From PALSA-612 sp963776735 (lineage in GTDB: Bacteria; Actinomycetota; Thermoleophilia; Gaiellales; Gaiellaceae): a stretch of 64,000 bases of DNA. How positions within the stretch are numbered: the first letter of the stretch is position 1; every line of letters starts with the position of its first letter. Shown here in pieces: positions 36,317 to 46,400 of this stretch. The notes beneath the pieces are model-generated. The model made no database searches and was not told the origin of the DNA. It was given only the letters and a program-made list of their open reading frames with translations. The position numbers and the translations under genes were made by a program. Location: assembly GCA_963776735.1 (NCBI GenBank), contig CAVZNV010000006.1, positions 1 through 64,000 of the forward strand, in the 5' to 3' direction.

Positions 36317-36355
36317 CATGGGGGAAACGGCCGGTTTCCCCCATGAGCCCCCTTC
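36317..36355. repeat. Dispersed hairpin element copy 2
   Basis: CATGGGGGAAAC (36317-36328) and GTTTCCCCCATG (36334-36345) form a perfect 12-bp stem with a 5-nt loop, then AGCCCCCTT. It matches the element in the carB tail (1746-1778). It lies 2 nt after the stop of the membrane protein gene and may serve as a terminator. The rest of the 176-nt gap before the M16 gene shows no gene. Confidence 0.5.
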
Positions 36356-36479
36356 CCCTTGTGGGCGCGTGACCAGCCGGGATGGACCTCCGGCCGAGTG
36401 AATCGGCCTGCGGGCGCGAGGCGTCGCTCTCCGATGTCGAAGGACAGCCGCCGCGAGCGGGTTCGGTCGCGCGCCGGTC

Positions 36480-36485
36480 TACGAT
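36480..36485 (+). promoter_or_regulatory. -10-like box before the M16 peptidase gene
   Basis: TACGAT ends 6 nt before GTG 36492, the spacing of a leaderless transcript. Confidence 0.4.
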
Positions 36486-36491
36486 GGGCAC

Positions 36492-37787
36492 GTGCAGGAG
36501 TACGTCCTCTCGGAGCTGGACACCGGTGAGCGGCTGATCACCGAGCGCGTGCCGAGCTTCCGCTCCGTGTCGCTCGGCTTCTGGATCGGTGCCGGCTCCC
36601 GCGACGAGCCCGAATCGAAGGCGGGCGTCACACACTTCATCGAGCACCTGCTCTTCAAGGGCACGCGCTCGTACTCCGCGCTCGACATCGCCGAGATCTT
36701 CGACGGCCTCGGCGGGGAGCTGAACGCCGCCACCTCCCGCGAGAGCACCGTCGTCTTCGCCCGCGTCCCCGACCGTCACCTCGAGACGGCGCTCGACGTG
36801 ATGGCGGACATGGTCTTCTCGCCGACGTTCGCCGACCTCGAGACCGAGCGCGAGGTCGTGCTCGAGGAGATCGCGATGCTCGAGGACACGCCGCAGGACC
36901 TCGTCCACGACCTGTTCTCCGAGGCGATCTTCGGCGACGATCCGCTCGGCCGGCACGTGATCGGCCGCGCCGACGTGATCTCGACGGTCAGCAAGCGCTC
37001 GCTGCAGACGTACCACCGGCAGATGTACACGGCCGGGAACATCGTCCTCGCGGCCGCCGGCAACCTCGACCACGATCATCTGCTGAAGCTGCTCGAGCGC
37101 TCGTCGCACCAGCGCGTGCAGCCGCCGGAGGCACGCACGCGCGTGCGCAAGCCGCTCGTGAAACCGCCGCCGCCCGGCCTGCGCTTCCTGCGGAAGGACA
37201 CCGAGCAGTATCACGTGTGCGTCGGCGGGATCGGCGTCTCCCGCACCGACCGCCGCCGCTTCGCAGCCTCGCTGCTCGACGCCGTGCTCGGCGGCTCCGC
37301 CTCGTCGCGTCTGTTCCAGGAGATCCGCGAGAAGCGCGGCATGGCCTACGCCGTCTACAGCTTCGCGTCTCAGTACGCTGACACCGGCCTGATCGGCGTC
37401 TACGTGGGAACGCGCGACGAGAATCTGGAGGAGTGCTTCGAGATCGTCTCGCGGGAGATCGCCGACATCGCGTCCGGCAACGTCCAGGACCGCGAGCTGA
37501 CGCGCGCGAAGGAGAACCTGAAGGGCCGCATCGCACTCTCGATGGAATCGACGTCGAACCGGATGAGCCGGCTCGGCAAGTCGCTGATCACCGACACCGA
37601 GCTGCTCTCGCTCGACCGGATCATCGCGGAGATCGACGCCGTCGACGCACCGGAGCTGGCGGAGCTCGCCGAGGTGCTGCTGGCGCCCGAAGCGCTCTCG
37701 GCAAGCGGAATCGGGCCGGACGAGTCGCGGTTCCTCGCCGCGGTCGAGCAGATCCATCCCGGGTTGCCGGCCCGGGCTGCGGCGTGA
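36492..37787 (+). CDS. M16 family zinc metallopeptidase
   Basis: A 431-aa processing-peptidase-like enzyme (PepR/YmxG group). The inverted zinc motif is HFIEHLLFKG (HxxEH), with the distal Glu in TEREVVLEEIAMLED. The C-terminal half holds the FQEIREKRGMAYAVYS substrate-binding motif. No signal peptide is present, so it acts in the cytoplasm. In actinobacteria and firmicutes this gene commonly follows pnp and precedes dapB, as it does here after an inserted block. The physiological substrate is unknown. Confidence 0.93.
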   Translation: MQEYVLSELDTGERLITERVPSFRSVSLGFWIGAGSRDEPESKAGVTHFIEHLLFKGTRSYSALDIAEIFDGLGGELNAATSRESTVVFARVPDRHLETALDVMADMVFSPTFADLETEREVVLEEIAMLEDTPQDLVHDLFSEAIFGDDPLGRHVIGRADVISTVSKRSLQTYHRQMYTAGNIVLAAAGNLDHDHLLKLLERSSHQRVQPPEARTRVRKPLVKPPPPGLRFLRKDTEQYHVCVGGIGVSRTDRRRFAASLLDAVLGGSASSRLFQEIREKRGMAYAVYSFASQYADTGLIGVYVGTRDENLEECFEIVSREIADIASGNVQDRELTRAKENLKGRIALSMESTSNRMSRLGKSLITDTELLSLDRIIAEIDAVDAPELAELAEVLLAPEALSASGIGPDESRFLAAVEQIHPGLPARAAA

Positions 37788-37886
37788 ACTCGTTCATGCT
37801 CCTGGGGCGCGGCCGGCGCTGCGAGGCCGGAGGGGACAGTGCTTCGCACGGCCCCGAAGAGCATCGCACCGACAGCTGCGTCAGGC

Positions 37887-37911
37887 GCCGGCGGAGGCCG
37901 GCTCCGCCGGC
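37887..37911. terminator. GC hairpin between the M16 gene and dapB
   Basis: GCCGGCGGAG (37887-37896) and CTCCGCCGGC (37902-37911) form a perfect 10-bp stem in the 148-nt gap. It lacks a U-tract and could be a terminator or part of the dapB leader. Confidence 0.35.
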
Positions 37912-37935
37912 CGGGAGCCGTCGCCGGCCAGGGGC

Positions 37936-38565
37936 ATGAAGGTCGCCGTCTTCGGGGCGCGTGGGAAGGTCGGCGCCGTCATGGCCGAGGCGCTCGCCGA
38001 GGCCGGTCACGACGTCGTGGCGATCGACCTCGGCGATCCGGTGGAGATCGACGGTTGCGACGCCGCTGTCGACTTCACGCAGCCGGACGCGGTCGAGGAC
38101 GACGTCGCCGCCTGCGCAGCCGCCGGTGTCCCCGTCGTGATCGGGACGACCGGTTTCGACCGCGACGCGGTCGCGCGGCTCGCGGAGGAGCACGGCCTGC
38201 CGGTCTTCCACGCGCCGAACTTCGCGATCGGAGCCGTCCTGATGATGCGGTTCGCCGTCGAGGCCTCCAGGCACCTCCCGAAGGCGGAGATCGTCGAGCT
38301 GCACCACGACACGAAGGTCGACGCGCCGTCCGGGACGGCCAAGGCGACCGCGGCGGCGATGGACGGCGATCCGCCGATCCACTCCGTTCGCCTGCCGGGG
38401 CTCGTCGCGCACCAGGAGGTGATCCTCGGCGGCCGCGGCCAGACGCTGACGATCCGCCACGACACGACCTCGCGCGACGCGTTCGTGCCAGGCGTGCTGC
38501 TCGCGCTCGAGCGCGTCGGCGGGCTCCCGCCGGGCCTCGCGGTCGGTCTCGACACGCTGTTGTGA
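37936..38565 (+). CDS. dapB: 4-hydroxy-tetrahydrodipicolinate reductase
   Basis: DapB reduces the product of DapA with NAD(P)H in lysine and diaminopimelate synthesis. The protein is 209 aa, short for the family. The Rossmann start is VAVFGARGKVGAVMAEAL, the cofactor region VDFTQPDA and VVIGTTGF. The substrate motif is IVELHHDTKVDAPSGTAKATA, with the catalytic His and Lys. A spacer of about 20 residues seen in E. coli DapB is missing. dapA lies 1.5 kb downstream with two unrelated genes between. Confidence 0.95.
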   Translation: MKVAVFGARGKVGAVMAEALAEAGHDVVAIDLGDPVEIDGCDAAVDFTQPDAVEDDVAACAAAGVPVVIGTTGFDRDAVARLAEEHGLPVFHAPNFAIGAVLMMRFAVEASRHLPKAEIVELHHDTKVDAPSGTAKATAAAMDGDPPIHSVRLPGLVAHQEVILGGRGQTLTIRHDTTSRDAFVPGVLLALERVGGLPPGLAVGLDTLL

Positions 38566-39227
38566 CCGACGTCGACACCCGCGTCCGCCGCCAGGTCTAC
38601 GAGTCGTTCCTCGCCGACGGCCGTCCGCCGACGATCGAGGAGACGGCGGCCCTCGTCGATTTGGCGCCGGCTGACGTCGCCGCGTCGTTCGACCGGCTCG
38701 AGGCGGGCCATATCCTCGTCTTCGCGCCCGGCACGAAGAACATCTGGATGGCGAACCCGCTGTCGGCGTTCCCCACGGCCTTCTGGGTCGAGACGCCGCG
38801 TGGCGGCTACTGGGGGACGTGCATCTGGGACGCGTTCGGGGTCGTTGCGATGCTCGGCGGGACGGGCACGGTCTCGACGCACTGCCCGGACTGCGGGGCG
38901 TCGATGGACCTTGCCGTCGACGGCGGCCGACTCGAGCCGCACGACGGCGTCGCGCACTTCGCCGTCCCGGCGCGCCGCTGGTGGGACAACATCGGCTACA
39001 CGTGAGCGACGATGCTGGCCTTCCGGTCGGAAGCGCACGTGGACAGCTGGTGCGAGGCGCGGCGAATCCCGCGTGGTGCCTCGTTCTCGCTCGAGCAGGC
39101 CTGGCAGCTCGGCCGTGCGTGGTACGCCGACAAGCTCTCGCCGGACTGGCAGCGCGCGACGGCGGAGCATGCCGAGCACACGTTTGCCGCGATCGGGCTG
39201 GCGGGCGACTTCTGGCGGCTGACCTGA
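38562..39227 (+). CDS. MerB-like (alkylmercury lyase family) protein with in-frame UGA, candidate selenoprotein
   Basis: A 221-residue alkylmercury-lyase-family protein if TGA 39003-39005 is read as Sec148. The N-terminal winged-helix part (PPTIEETAALVDLAPADVA) precedes a MerB core with GGYWGTCIWDAF: Cys87 and Asp90 match MerB Cys96 and Asp99. THCPDCG follows. The TGA lies between NIGYT and ATMLAFRSEAHVDSWC, where MerB has its catalytic Cys159. The frame runs on intact to LAGDFWRLT. A hairpin with a GGUC loop begins 15 nt after the TGA. The gene overlaps dapB (GTGA). The alternative is a Cys-to-stop mutation. Activity on organomercury is not assured. Confidence 0.75.
39020..39033 (+). promoter_or_regulatory. 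Candidate bacterial SECIS hairpin
   Basis: CUUCC (39020-39024) pairs with GGAAG (39029-39033) around the loop GGUC. The loop starts 19 nt after the UGA at 39003-39005. Bacterial SECIS elements need a short upper stem and a loop with G/GU near its 5' side at about 16-37 nt from the UGA, and this fits. Lower pairing (GCUG 39014-39017 with CAGC 39044-39047, or UG/CA) is weak. Confidence 0.55.
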
Positions 39228-39264
39228 TCTCACACGAAGGCGCACTGCCGCGTTTGTGCTCTCG

Positions 39265-39972
39265 ATGCTGACGCTGCTCGACTACGGCCCGTCCGCGAAC
39301 TGCCTCAAGGTGCGCATCCTCCTGCGCCAGCTCGGGATCGAGTTCGCCCGCGAGCCGGTCGACATCTTCGCCGGCGAGTCGCGCACGGACGAGTACCTCG
39401 CGTTCAACCCCGCCGGGCGCACGCCGGCGCTCCGGCTCGCGAACGGCGACGTGCTCGCCGAGTCGAACGCGATCCTGCTCTATCTCGCCGAAAGCACGCC
39501 GTTCCTGCCGGACGACCGGATGCTGCGCGCGCACGTCCACCGCTGGCTGTTCTTCGAGCAGAACCTGCTCGAGCCGAATGTCGGCACGGCCCGGTTCTGG
39601 CACCTGACGGGGAGGGAGGCGCAGCAGCCGGAGGCGTTCGCGCAGCGGCTCCGGGCGGCCAAGGACGCGCTGACCGTCCTCGACCGTGGGCTCGCCGGCC
39701 GGGAGTTCCTGGTCGCCGGCCGGTACTCGGTCGCCGACGTCGCGCTGTACGCGTACACGCACGTCGCAGGCGAGGCCGGGATCGACCTCGCGGGGTATCC
39801 GGCGATCGGCACGTGGCTCGCGCGGGTCGAGGCGACGGACGGGTTCGAGAACGACCTCGAGCCGTACCGCCGAACGCGCACGTCGCCGGCTGACCCGGCG
39901 CCGCGCCGCGACGAGGCACACGATTTGCTCCCCCGGGGGCCTTCGGCCCCGAGCCCCCGCTTTGGACCCTAG
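39265..39972 (+). CDS. Glutathione S-transferase family protein
   Basis: A two-domain GST-fold protein of 235 aa. The thioredoxin-like N-terminal domain reads LLDYGPSANCLKVRILLRQLG, FNPAGRTPALRL and LAESNAILLYLAE (the Glu-Ser glutathione contact). The helical C-terminal domain has FLVAGRYSVADVALYAYTH with the usual Asp N-cap. High-GC actinobacteria mostly use mycothiol rather than glutathione, so the thiol partner is open. The last 30 or so residues are encoded by a Pro/Arg-rich, GC-hairpin region and look like read-through. GTG 39256 is an alternative start. It lies after the MerB-like gene; joint action on thiol-reactive compounds is plausible. Confidence 0.87.
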   Translation: MLTLLDYGPSANCLKVRILLRQLGIEFAREPVDIFAGESRTDEYLAFNPAGRTPALRLANGDVLAESNAILLYLAESTPFLPDDRMLRAHVHRWLFFEQNLLEPNVGTARFWHLTGREAQQPEAFAQRLRAAKDALTVLDRGLAGREFLVAGRYSVADVALYAYTHVAGEAGIDLAGYPAIGTWLARVEATDGFENDLEPYRRTRTSPADPAPRRDEAHDLLPRGPSAPSPRFGP

Positions 39973-40042
39973 CCGGGAAATCCGCACGCAGGTGAGACCG
40001 GACCGTGACGAAAGCGTGACGTTCCGTCCACAGCCCACAGGC

Positions 40043-40071
40043 AGGACACCAGGCTCTCCCCGGAGTACACT
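40043..40071 (+). promoter_or_regulatory. Candidate dapA promoter
   Basis: AGGACA (40043-40048) and TACACT (40066-40071) are 17 nt apart. The -10 ends 7 nt before GTG 40079, so the mRNA would start at or beside the initiator codon. Confidence 0.45.
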
Positions 40072-40078
40072 CAGAGCA

Positions 40079-40957
40079 GTGCTCGGTGAGGTTCTGACGG
40101 CGATCGTGACGCCGTTCCGGTCGGACGGCTCCGTCGACTTCCATCGCTTCGCCACGCTCGCGAACCACCTCGTCGACAACGGCTCGGACGGCCTCGTCGT
40201 CGCCGGTACGACCGGCGAGTCGCCGACGCTCTCCGACGACGAGCGGCTCGAGCTGTTCCGCGTGGCGCTCGGCGCGGTCGGCGACCGGGCCACGGTCATC
40301 GCGGGCACCGGCACCTACTCGACTGCCCACTCGATTCACCTCACGCACGCGGCGCACGCGCTCGGCGCGCACGGGTTCCTCATCGTCACGCCGTACTACA
40401 ACAAGCCCCAACAGCGCGGAATCGTCGAGCACTTCAAGGCGATCGCGGCCGCGAGCGACCGGCCGATCATCGCGTACAACATCCCGTCGCGCGTCGTGAT
40501 CAACATCGAGCCGGAGACGATCTCGCAGCTCGCGGAGATCCCGACGGTGAAGGCGGTCAAGCAGGCGAACGACGACCTCCACCAGGCCAGGCACATCGTC
40601 GAGAACACCGGCCTCGACCTCTACGCGGGCGACGACAACCTGATCTTCCCGTTCCTCGAGCTCGGCGGCGTCGGCGGCGTCGGCGTCCACACCCACGTCT
40701 GCGGGCCGCAGGTGAAGGAGATGATCCGCCTCTACAAGCAGGGTGACCACGTCGAGGCGAAGCGGACGAACAAGGCGCTCGAGCCCGCGTACGACCTGCT
40801 GAAGGTGCAGACGAACCCGGTCGCGATCAAGGCGGCGCTGAACATCCTCGGCCACGAGGTCGGCGGGCTGCGGCTGCCCCTCGTCGAGGCGACGGCGGAC
40901 GAAGAGGCCGCGGTGCGCGACTGCCTCGAGCGCCTCGGGTCGCTCGTCCCCGCTTAA
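40079..40957 (+). CDS. dapA: 4-hydroxy-tetrahydrodipicolinate synthase
   Basis: DapA condenses pyruvate and aspartate semialdehyde, the first step of the diaminopimelate/lysine branch. The 292-aa TIM barrel has AIVTPFRSDGSVDF, the GTTGESPTLSDDE motif, VTPYYNKPQQRGI with the catalytic Tyr, and AYNIPSRVV. The Schiff-base Lys is in PTVKAVKQA. It starts at GTG 40079 directly after a promoter-like pair. It converges with the HD-GYP gene, overlapping by 4 nt. Confidence 0.96.
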   Translation: MLGEVLTAIVTPFRSDGSVDFHRFATLANHLVDNGSDGLVVAGTTGESPTLSDDERLELFRVALGAVGDRATVIAGTGTYSTAHSIHLTHAAHALGAHGFLIVTPYYNKPQQRGIVEHFKAIAAASDRPIIAYNIPSRVVINIEPETISQLAEIPTVKAVKQANDDLHQARHIVENTGLDLYAGDDNLIFPFLELGGVGGVGVHTHVCGPQVKEMIRLYKQGDHVEAKRTNKALEPAYDLLKVQTNPVAIKAALNILGHEVGGLRLPLVEATADEEAAVRDCLERLGSLVPA

Positions 40958-42631
40958 CCCGCGACGACGCGGAGCCGGGCCGCGCCGAGGAGCTCGGGCT
41001 CCTCGCGGTAGACCCGCTCGAGCGCGGCCAGCACTCGCGGGCAGAACTGCGTGCCGGTGTGGGCGCGGATCTCCTCGATCGCACGCTCGGGCGTCGTTGC
41101 CTTGCGGTACGGGCGGTCGCTCGTGAGCGCGTCGAACGCGTCCGCGACGAGCACGATCCGTGCCGGCAACGGCACGTCTTCTCCGGCCAGCCCGTCCGGA
41201 TAGCCCCTGCCGTCCATGCGCTCGTGACTCGACCTCGCGACCTGGAGGACGATGGGGGAGAGACCGACGCCGGCGAGGATGTGCTCCGAGAGCACCGGGT
41301 GGGTCTTCATGACCTCCCATTCCTCCTCGTCGAGCGGGCCGGGCTTGTGCAGGATGCGCTCCGGGATTCCGATCTTGCCGATGTCGTGGAGCAGCGCGCC
41401 GATCTCGATCGCGTCGAGATCCTCGCCCTTGAGCCCGAGCCTGCGCCCCAGTGCGGCGGCGACGTCCGACACGCGCTCCGTGTGGCCGCCCGTGTGGCCG
41501 TCCTTGACCTCCATGCTGCGGGAGAGGGCGGCGATCGTCGCCTTGTGGCGTTCCCGCACCTCGCGCACGAGCTGCGCGCTCTCGAGCGCCGTCGAGAGAT
41601 GCGAAAGGACCGTCTCCTGGAGCCGGCTCCAGCGGGGTCCGTCGAACTCGGCGCCGGATTTGCGGTCGACGGACAGCGCCCCGACGGAGTTCCCTCCCGC
41701 CACGAGTGCGACGCCCTGCGCCTCGGGGCCGATCCGGATCGCGAACCGCCCGCCGCAGAGGTCGCCGAGCGCGCGCTCCGCGTGGCGGATCAGCTCATCG
41801 CGGTCGTGGGCGCGCGCGGCGAGACCCGTGGACAGCTCGAGCAACTGTTGGAGGTCGTCGTTGCGCTCCTCCAGGGCGGTGTTCGCAGTGCGCACCTCTT
41901 CCACGGACTCGCGCGTGCGGTCGAGGTACTGGCGGACGGAGACGATCATCAGCGCCGGCGGCAGCGCGAAGGCGGCAACACCGGCCGGACCGACCTTGTC
42001 GTAGGCGATCACAGCGGCCAGGGCGAGCGGCCCGAAGGCGAGGTAGTGAGGCGTCAGCCAGCGGAAGCGCTCACGCCAGAATCTCTTGCACGGGCAGGCC
42101 CTCTGCGAGGCTCATGACACTGCTGAGCAGGAAGATGTTGGCGGCCGTGAAGACGGCGCCGGCGACGAAGGCCATACCGAGCTGCTGAAGGTCGGAGCCG
42201 TGCCGCCCGGAGAGCGTCTGGAAGACGAGCGCCCCGGCGAAGGACGAGAGCGAGAAAACTGCCGCGTTGAAGGCCGCCTTGTGCGGCTGCGACCGCTTCT
42301 TGATCCCGTGCGCCACGGCGGCGGCGATCGCGGGCAGCATGGCCGCTCCCGGGCCGAAGCTGAACCCGACCGCGAGGAAGCCGATCCCGGAGACTGCGAT
42401 CGACCCGCGGCCGTAGACGTCGACCGCCAGCACCTGGAGGACGACCGTCAGGACGAGGAAGGTGAGGAACTCGGTCGGCCTCGCCGAGATGCGGTCCCAC
42501 GCCGTATGACCGGTGGCGAACAGCACGACGCTCGCGATCGACGTGATCGCGAGGACGAACAGGCCGACGCCGCCGAACTCGCCGCCGGCGATGCGGGAGC
42601 GGGCAGGAGCAGAGCCCGGGCTCATGCTCAC
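40954..42631 (-). CDS. Membrane-sensor HD-GYP phosphodiesterase (frame broken by one extra base)
   Basis: A predicted cyclic-di-GMP phosphodiesterase. The N-terminal 190 residues form about five membrane helices (VGLFVLAITSIASVVLFATG, FLTFLVLTVVLQVLAVDVYG and others). Then, in another frame, come a helix, a GAF-like region (LQQLLELSTGLAARAHDRDE to LSHLSTALESAQL) and an HD-GYP domain with LLHDIGKIGIPE and HERMDGRGYPDGL. The break is AGAATCT on the + strand, 42078-42084. Removing one base gives QEIWRERFRWLTPHYL, which joins the halves; the paralogue downstream has the same WLTPHYLCFGPLALAA. The repaired protein is 558 aa. It starts at GTG 42631. Confidence 0.85.
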
Positions 42632-42644
42632 CTTGTCGGCTCCG

Positions 42645-43388
42645 TTACGTGCCCGCTTGAGCGGCTCTCGCCCGGCTCGAGCGCCGGGCCCGGATCCGCG
42701 TCACCGACTGCCGCAAGAGCACCGTCAGCAGCACGGACAGCGTTGCGCCGGCCAGTAGCCCGACGGCACCGAGCTCCTCGTCGGTGACCGCAGCGGCCAA
42801 TGCGAGCGGGCCGAAGCAGAGGTAGTGCGGGGTCAGCCAGGCGAGCCGCTCCTTCCAGACGGCGACCGGCTCACGGTGCTCTGCCGCCGCCATCGCCAGC
42901 GTCAGCAGGCCGGCGTTGACGACCAGGAACGCACACGCGGCCACCTGGGCGGCGAGGAACTGCCTGAAACCGTGCGAGGACGGGCCGTCGAGAGCCCAGT
43001 ACGCACCGGTCGAGGCCGCCGTGGCGAGCACGAAGGTCGCGGCATTGAAGACGGCCCTGTGAGGCTTTGGGCGCTTTTTCACGACGTGCACGAGCGCTGC
43101 GAGGAGTGCCGCGACGCCGGCCACGCCCATCCCGACCGAGAAGCCGGCGGCCATCATGCCGATGCCCGCGACGCTGATCGAGGTCGCGAAGCCTCTGAGC
43201 GAAAGCGCCTGGAGGACCACGGTCAGCGCGAGCACGGTCACGACCGTCCACGGATGCTCGGCGAGCGCGGCGCCGGCTCCGGGCCCACCGGCCGAGAAGA
43301 CCGCCAGCGCTCCCAGGGCGACTCCCGCGATCAGGACGATCAGCGCGAGGGGCAGCCTGGCGGCACGGTCTGTGTCAGTCCGCTTCAT
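42645..43388 (-). CDS. Membrane protein paralogous to the HD-GYP sensor domain
   Basis: A 247-aa protein with six or so membrane helices and no catalytic domain. It matches the sensor part of the neighbouring HD-GYP protein: a GFATSISVAGIGMMAAGFSVG segment against GSIAVSGIGFLAVGFSFG, KKRPKPHRAVFNAATF against KKRSQPHKAAFNAAVF, and LTPHYLCFGPLALAA. The ligand is unknown. It lies 13 nt upstream of the HD-GYP gene on the same strand, so the two are cotranscribed. It may be a decoy, partner or signal transducer for the HD-GYP protein. It begins at ATG 43388. Confidence 0.8.
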   Translation of the reverse strand: MKRTDTDRAARLPLALIVLIAGVALGALAVFSAGGPGAGAALAEHPWTVVTVLALTVVLQALSLRGFATSISVAGIGMMAAGFSVGMGVAGVAALLAALVHVVKKRPKPHRAVFNAATFVLATAASTGAYWALDGPSSHGFRQFLAAQVAACAFLVVNAGLLTLAMAAAEHREPVAVWKERLAWLTPHYLCFGPLALAAAVTDEELGAVGLLAGATLSVLLTVLLRQSVTRIRARRSSRARAAQAGT

Positions 43389-43422
43389 CGTGGGCACCTT
43401 GGGGTTCCCGGCTGGATCCGAA

Positions 43423-46400
43423 CTAGTTCCAGAGGTTCGGGTCGGCCTGCCAGGCGCCGGTCGCGCCGCTGGAGTTGTTCCAGTTGGGAGCCGGGTTGTC
43501 GCTCGCAGCGAGGGCCCAGTCGAAGCCTGCCTTGTCCCAGGCCGCGGCGCGCGTCCAGTCGAAGCCGCCGCTGTTGAGCTCGGTGGAGGCGTTGTTGTAC
43601 TTGGACTCGGTCGCGTAGTCGTTTCCGGACTGGTCGTAGTCGGCGGCTGCCCTGTCCCAGGCGGCGCCCCTGTCCCAGGCGGCTCCGGCCTTGTCCCAGG
43701 CGGAGGCACCCTGGTCCCAGGCCGCGCCCTTGTCCTGCTCCATCGCGCTGCGCTCCCAGTCGCCCGCGTTCTGATCCCAGGCGGCGCCCTTCTGCCAGGT
43801 GTTCGCTGCGTTCTGGTACTCGTTGGCGCTCTGGTTCAGGTTGCCGTAGGTATCCCAGTTGGATCCGCTCTGCTCCTGAGCGCCCGCCTCGGAAGCGAGG
43901 TCGGCGGTCGCCGAGGCTGAGTCGGAGGCAGCGTTGCTCGAGTTCCCGGAGTTTGTCCAGTCCTGGGAGCCGTGGCTCCAGTCCGCTGAGCCATGATCCC
44001 AGGCGGCCCCGCCGTGGTCCCAGGAGGCTCCGCCCTTGTCCCAGGCAGCGCCCTTGTCGTAGGCAGCAGCTTCGCGCTGGTAGGCGCCGGCGTTGTTGCT
44101 CCAGTTCCCGGTGCTTTGATCCCAGGCAGCGGCGGCCTTGGCGTAGTCGCCCGGATTCTTCGACTGGTTCGCCTTGCTCTCGAGCGTGTTCGAGTTCTGC
44201 TCGGAGACCTGCGCGACATTCTGCCAGTCCTTGGCTGCGGAGTCCCATGCGCCCGGTGCCTGGCTCCAGGCGCCAGCGTTCTCGTAGCCGACGGCGGCCG
44301 TATCCCAGCGGAGGGCAGCGGCCTGCTGGTCGGAGAGCTGATGGTTGGGATCGCTCTGGAGGTGAGCGGCTTTGTCGTAGTCGGTCGCGCTCGACGCGTA
44401 GTCCGCGGTCGCCTGCGAGCCGTTGCTGCGGGTGCGGTCGGCGCTGGCGCTGTCCCACTGGCCTGCCGCCTTCTCGTAGTCGCCCGCGTTCTGCTTCGAG
44501 TTGGAAGCGGCAGCGGCGTCGGAGGCAGCGGCGATCGGCTCCCAGTCGGCGCCCGCGTGGCCGAAGTCCGAAGCCTCGGTGGACGTGTCACCGCCGGCGT
44601 AGCGATCGGCTGCAGCGCCTTCCCAGGCCTGGGCGGCCTTGTCGAGCGAGTTGCCCTTGTTCTCCAGGTCGGCGGCCTGCGCCTCCTGCGACGCGCCGGC
44701 ATGGAGCCAATTACTCATGCCGTCGAGGACAGATGACTTCTCCCAGTCGGCGAATGCCTTGCCGCGATCGTTCTGCGCGTGATCCCACTGCGAGACGCCT
44801 TCCCACAGCGCGGCCGCGCGGTCGTAGTCAAGGGCCGCGTTGGGCCAGTACGGCGCGCTCTCCCATGTCCCCGCTGCCTTCTCCCAGGCGGCCGCGACCG
44901 TCGCAGCGGGAGTTCCGGCCGGGTAGGCGGCGGCCGCGGCGTCCTGCTGGAGCGCCTGGACGCACTGCTTGCACGAAGAAGAGTTCGGGTTCGACACCGA
45001 CTTCGGGCCTGCCTGGAACGGCTTCGCGGGCTGGCCCGCCGTAGCTACCGGCATGTTGGCCTGCTGAGGAGCCGGCGGCGGGGTCACGCCGGCGGGCGGA
45101 GGAGAGGCCGAGAACGAGGCCGGCGTGAAGTTCTGCGTCGCGGCGGGTGCCGACGGAGCCGCCGCCGAGGCCGCTGCGATGTTCAGATCGCCGACCGGGC
45201 TGCCCTGTACGGGCGTCGTCGTGTGCGTGAGCACGTACTTGATCTGGTCGGGCGTCAGGTTCGGGTACTGCTGCTGCAGCAGCGCCACGGCGCCCGAAAC
45301 CTGGGGGGCCGAGAACGACGTGCCGCTCATCCGGACGTAGCCCGTCTGGAGGCGCGCGTAGGACGGCGCCTGGCCGTCGAGGACGGTCCCGGCGGGGAGG
45401 AGCGAGCCGATCTTGCGGCCCGGCGCGAGGAGGTCAGGCTTGTAGAAACCGTCCTGCGTGTTTCCGGACGACGAGAACGAGGCGACGGTGTCGTCGGACG
45501 GGTCAACGGTGCCGTTCGAGTCGGATGCGCCGACGGTGATGACGAAAGGATCGTTGGCCGGGGCGTAGGAGGTCGTGCCCGGGCCCTTGTTCCCGGAGGA
45601 GACGACGACGACGATGCCGGAGCGCCAGAGGCGCTCGACGACGGCGTCGAGCGGGTTGGAGAGGTAGCTCGACGGAGTGGTCTCGGTCAGCGAGAGGTTG
45701 ACGACCCGAATGTGCTTGTCCTTGCCGTGCTGCAGGATCCACATCAGGGCGGCCATGATGTCGCTCGTCCGCACGCCGTCCGGACGGGACATGTTGAACG
45801 CCTCGATGCTGGCGCCCGGAGCGATGCCGATGAAGTGGCCGTCCGAGCTCTGGCCGGCGGCGACGCCGGCGACGAACGAGCCGTGGCCGAACGGGTCGTT
45901 GAGCGCCCCGTTGCCGTCCTGCTGGCCGTTCAGCTTCTCCTGCCTCAGGCGATTGCCGAAGTCGCTCTCGGACGTGGTGCCGGAGTCGACGACGCCGATC
46001 GAGACGCCGTTGCCGGTGATGTTCTGGCTCCACAGCGCGGGAGCGTTGTCGATGATCGGATACTGGGTGACGAGCGCGCCCGGGCTCGGCCCGCCCTGCG
46101 ACTGCGTCGCGATATCCCGGTCGAGGTCGACGTACGCGACGTTGCTCTCGGCCGCGAGCTTCGAGAGGCTCCCTTCGAGGATCGAGACCGACTCGCCGCC
46201 GAGAGAACCGAGCTGCTGGCGGACGGTCATGTTCGGCCCCATGTCCGTGTTCACCTGGGAGAGGTTGTCGCCGTAGACGACCGCGTGGAGCCACGTCGAC
46301 GACGAAACGCCCTGCGCGGTCGCCGCCGCTGCCAGAGCATCTGAAACCTTCGGACCAAAGCTGTTGGAGGCACGGGCCGGTCCTGCGGAACCGAGACCGG

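Noticed and set aside
38562..39005. MerB-like gene as a simple truncated protein ending at 39005
   Set aside because: Family sequence continues in the same frame right after the TGA and a SECIS-like hairpin follows, so truncation at a random stop is less likely than selenocysteine. It cannot be excluded.
37621..40314. Long open frame on the minus strand (about 900 codons) over the M16-dapB-MerB-GST region
   Set aside because: It is a high-GC antisense shadow: Arg/Pro/Ala-rich, no family likeness, and fully covered by well-supported plus-strand genes. Similar long antisense frames elsewhere in the window were dropped for the same reason.
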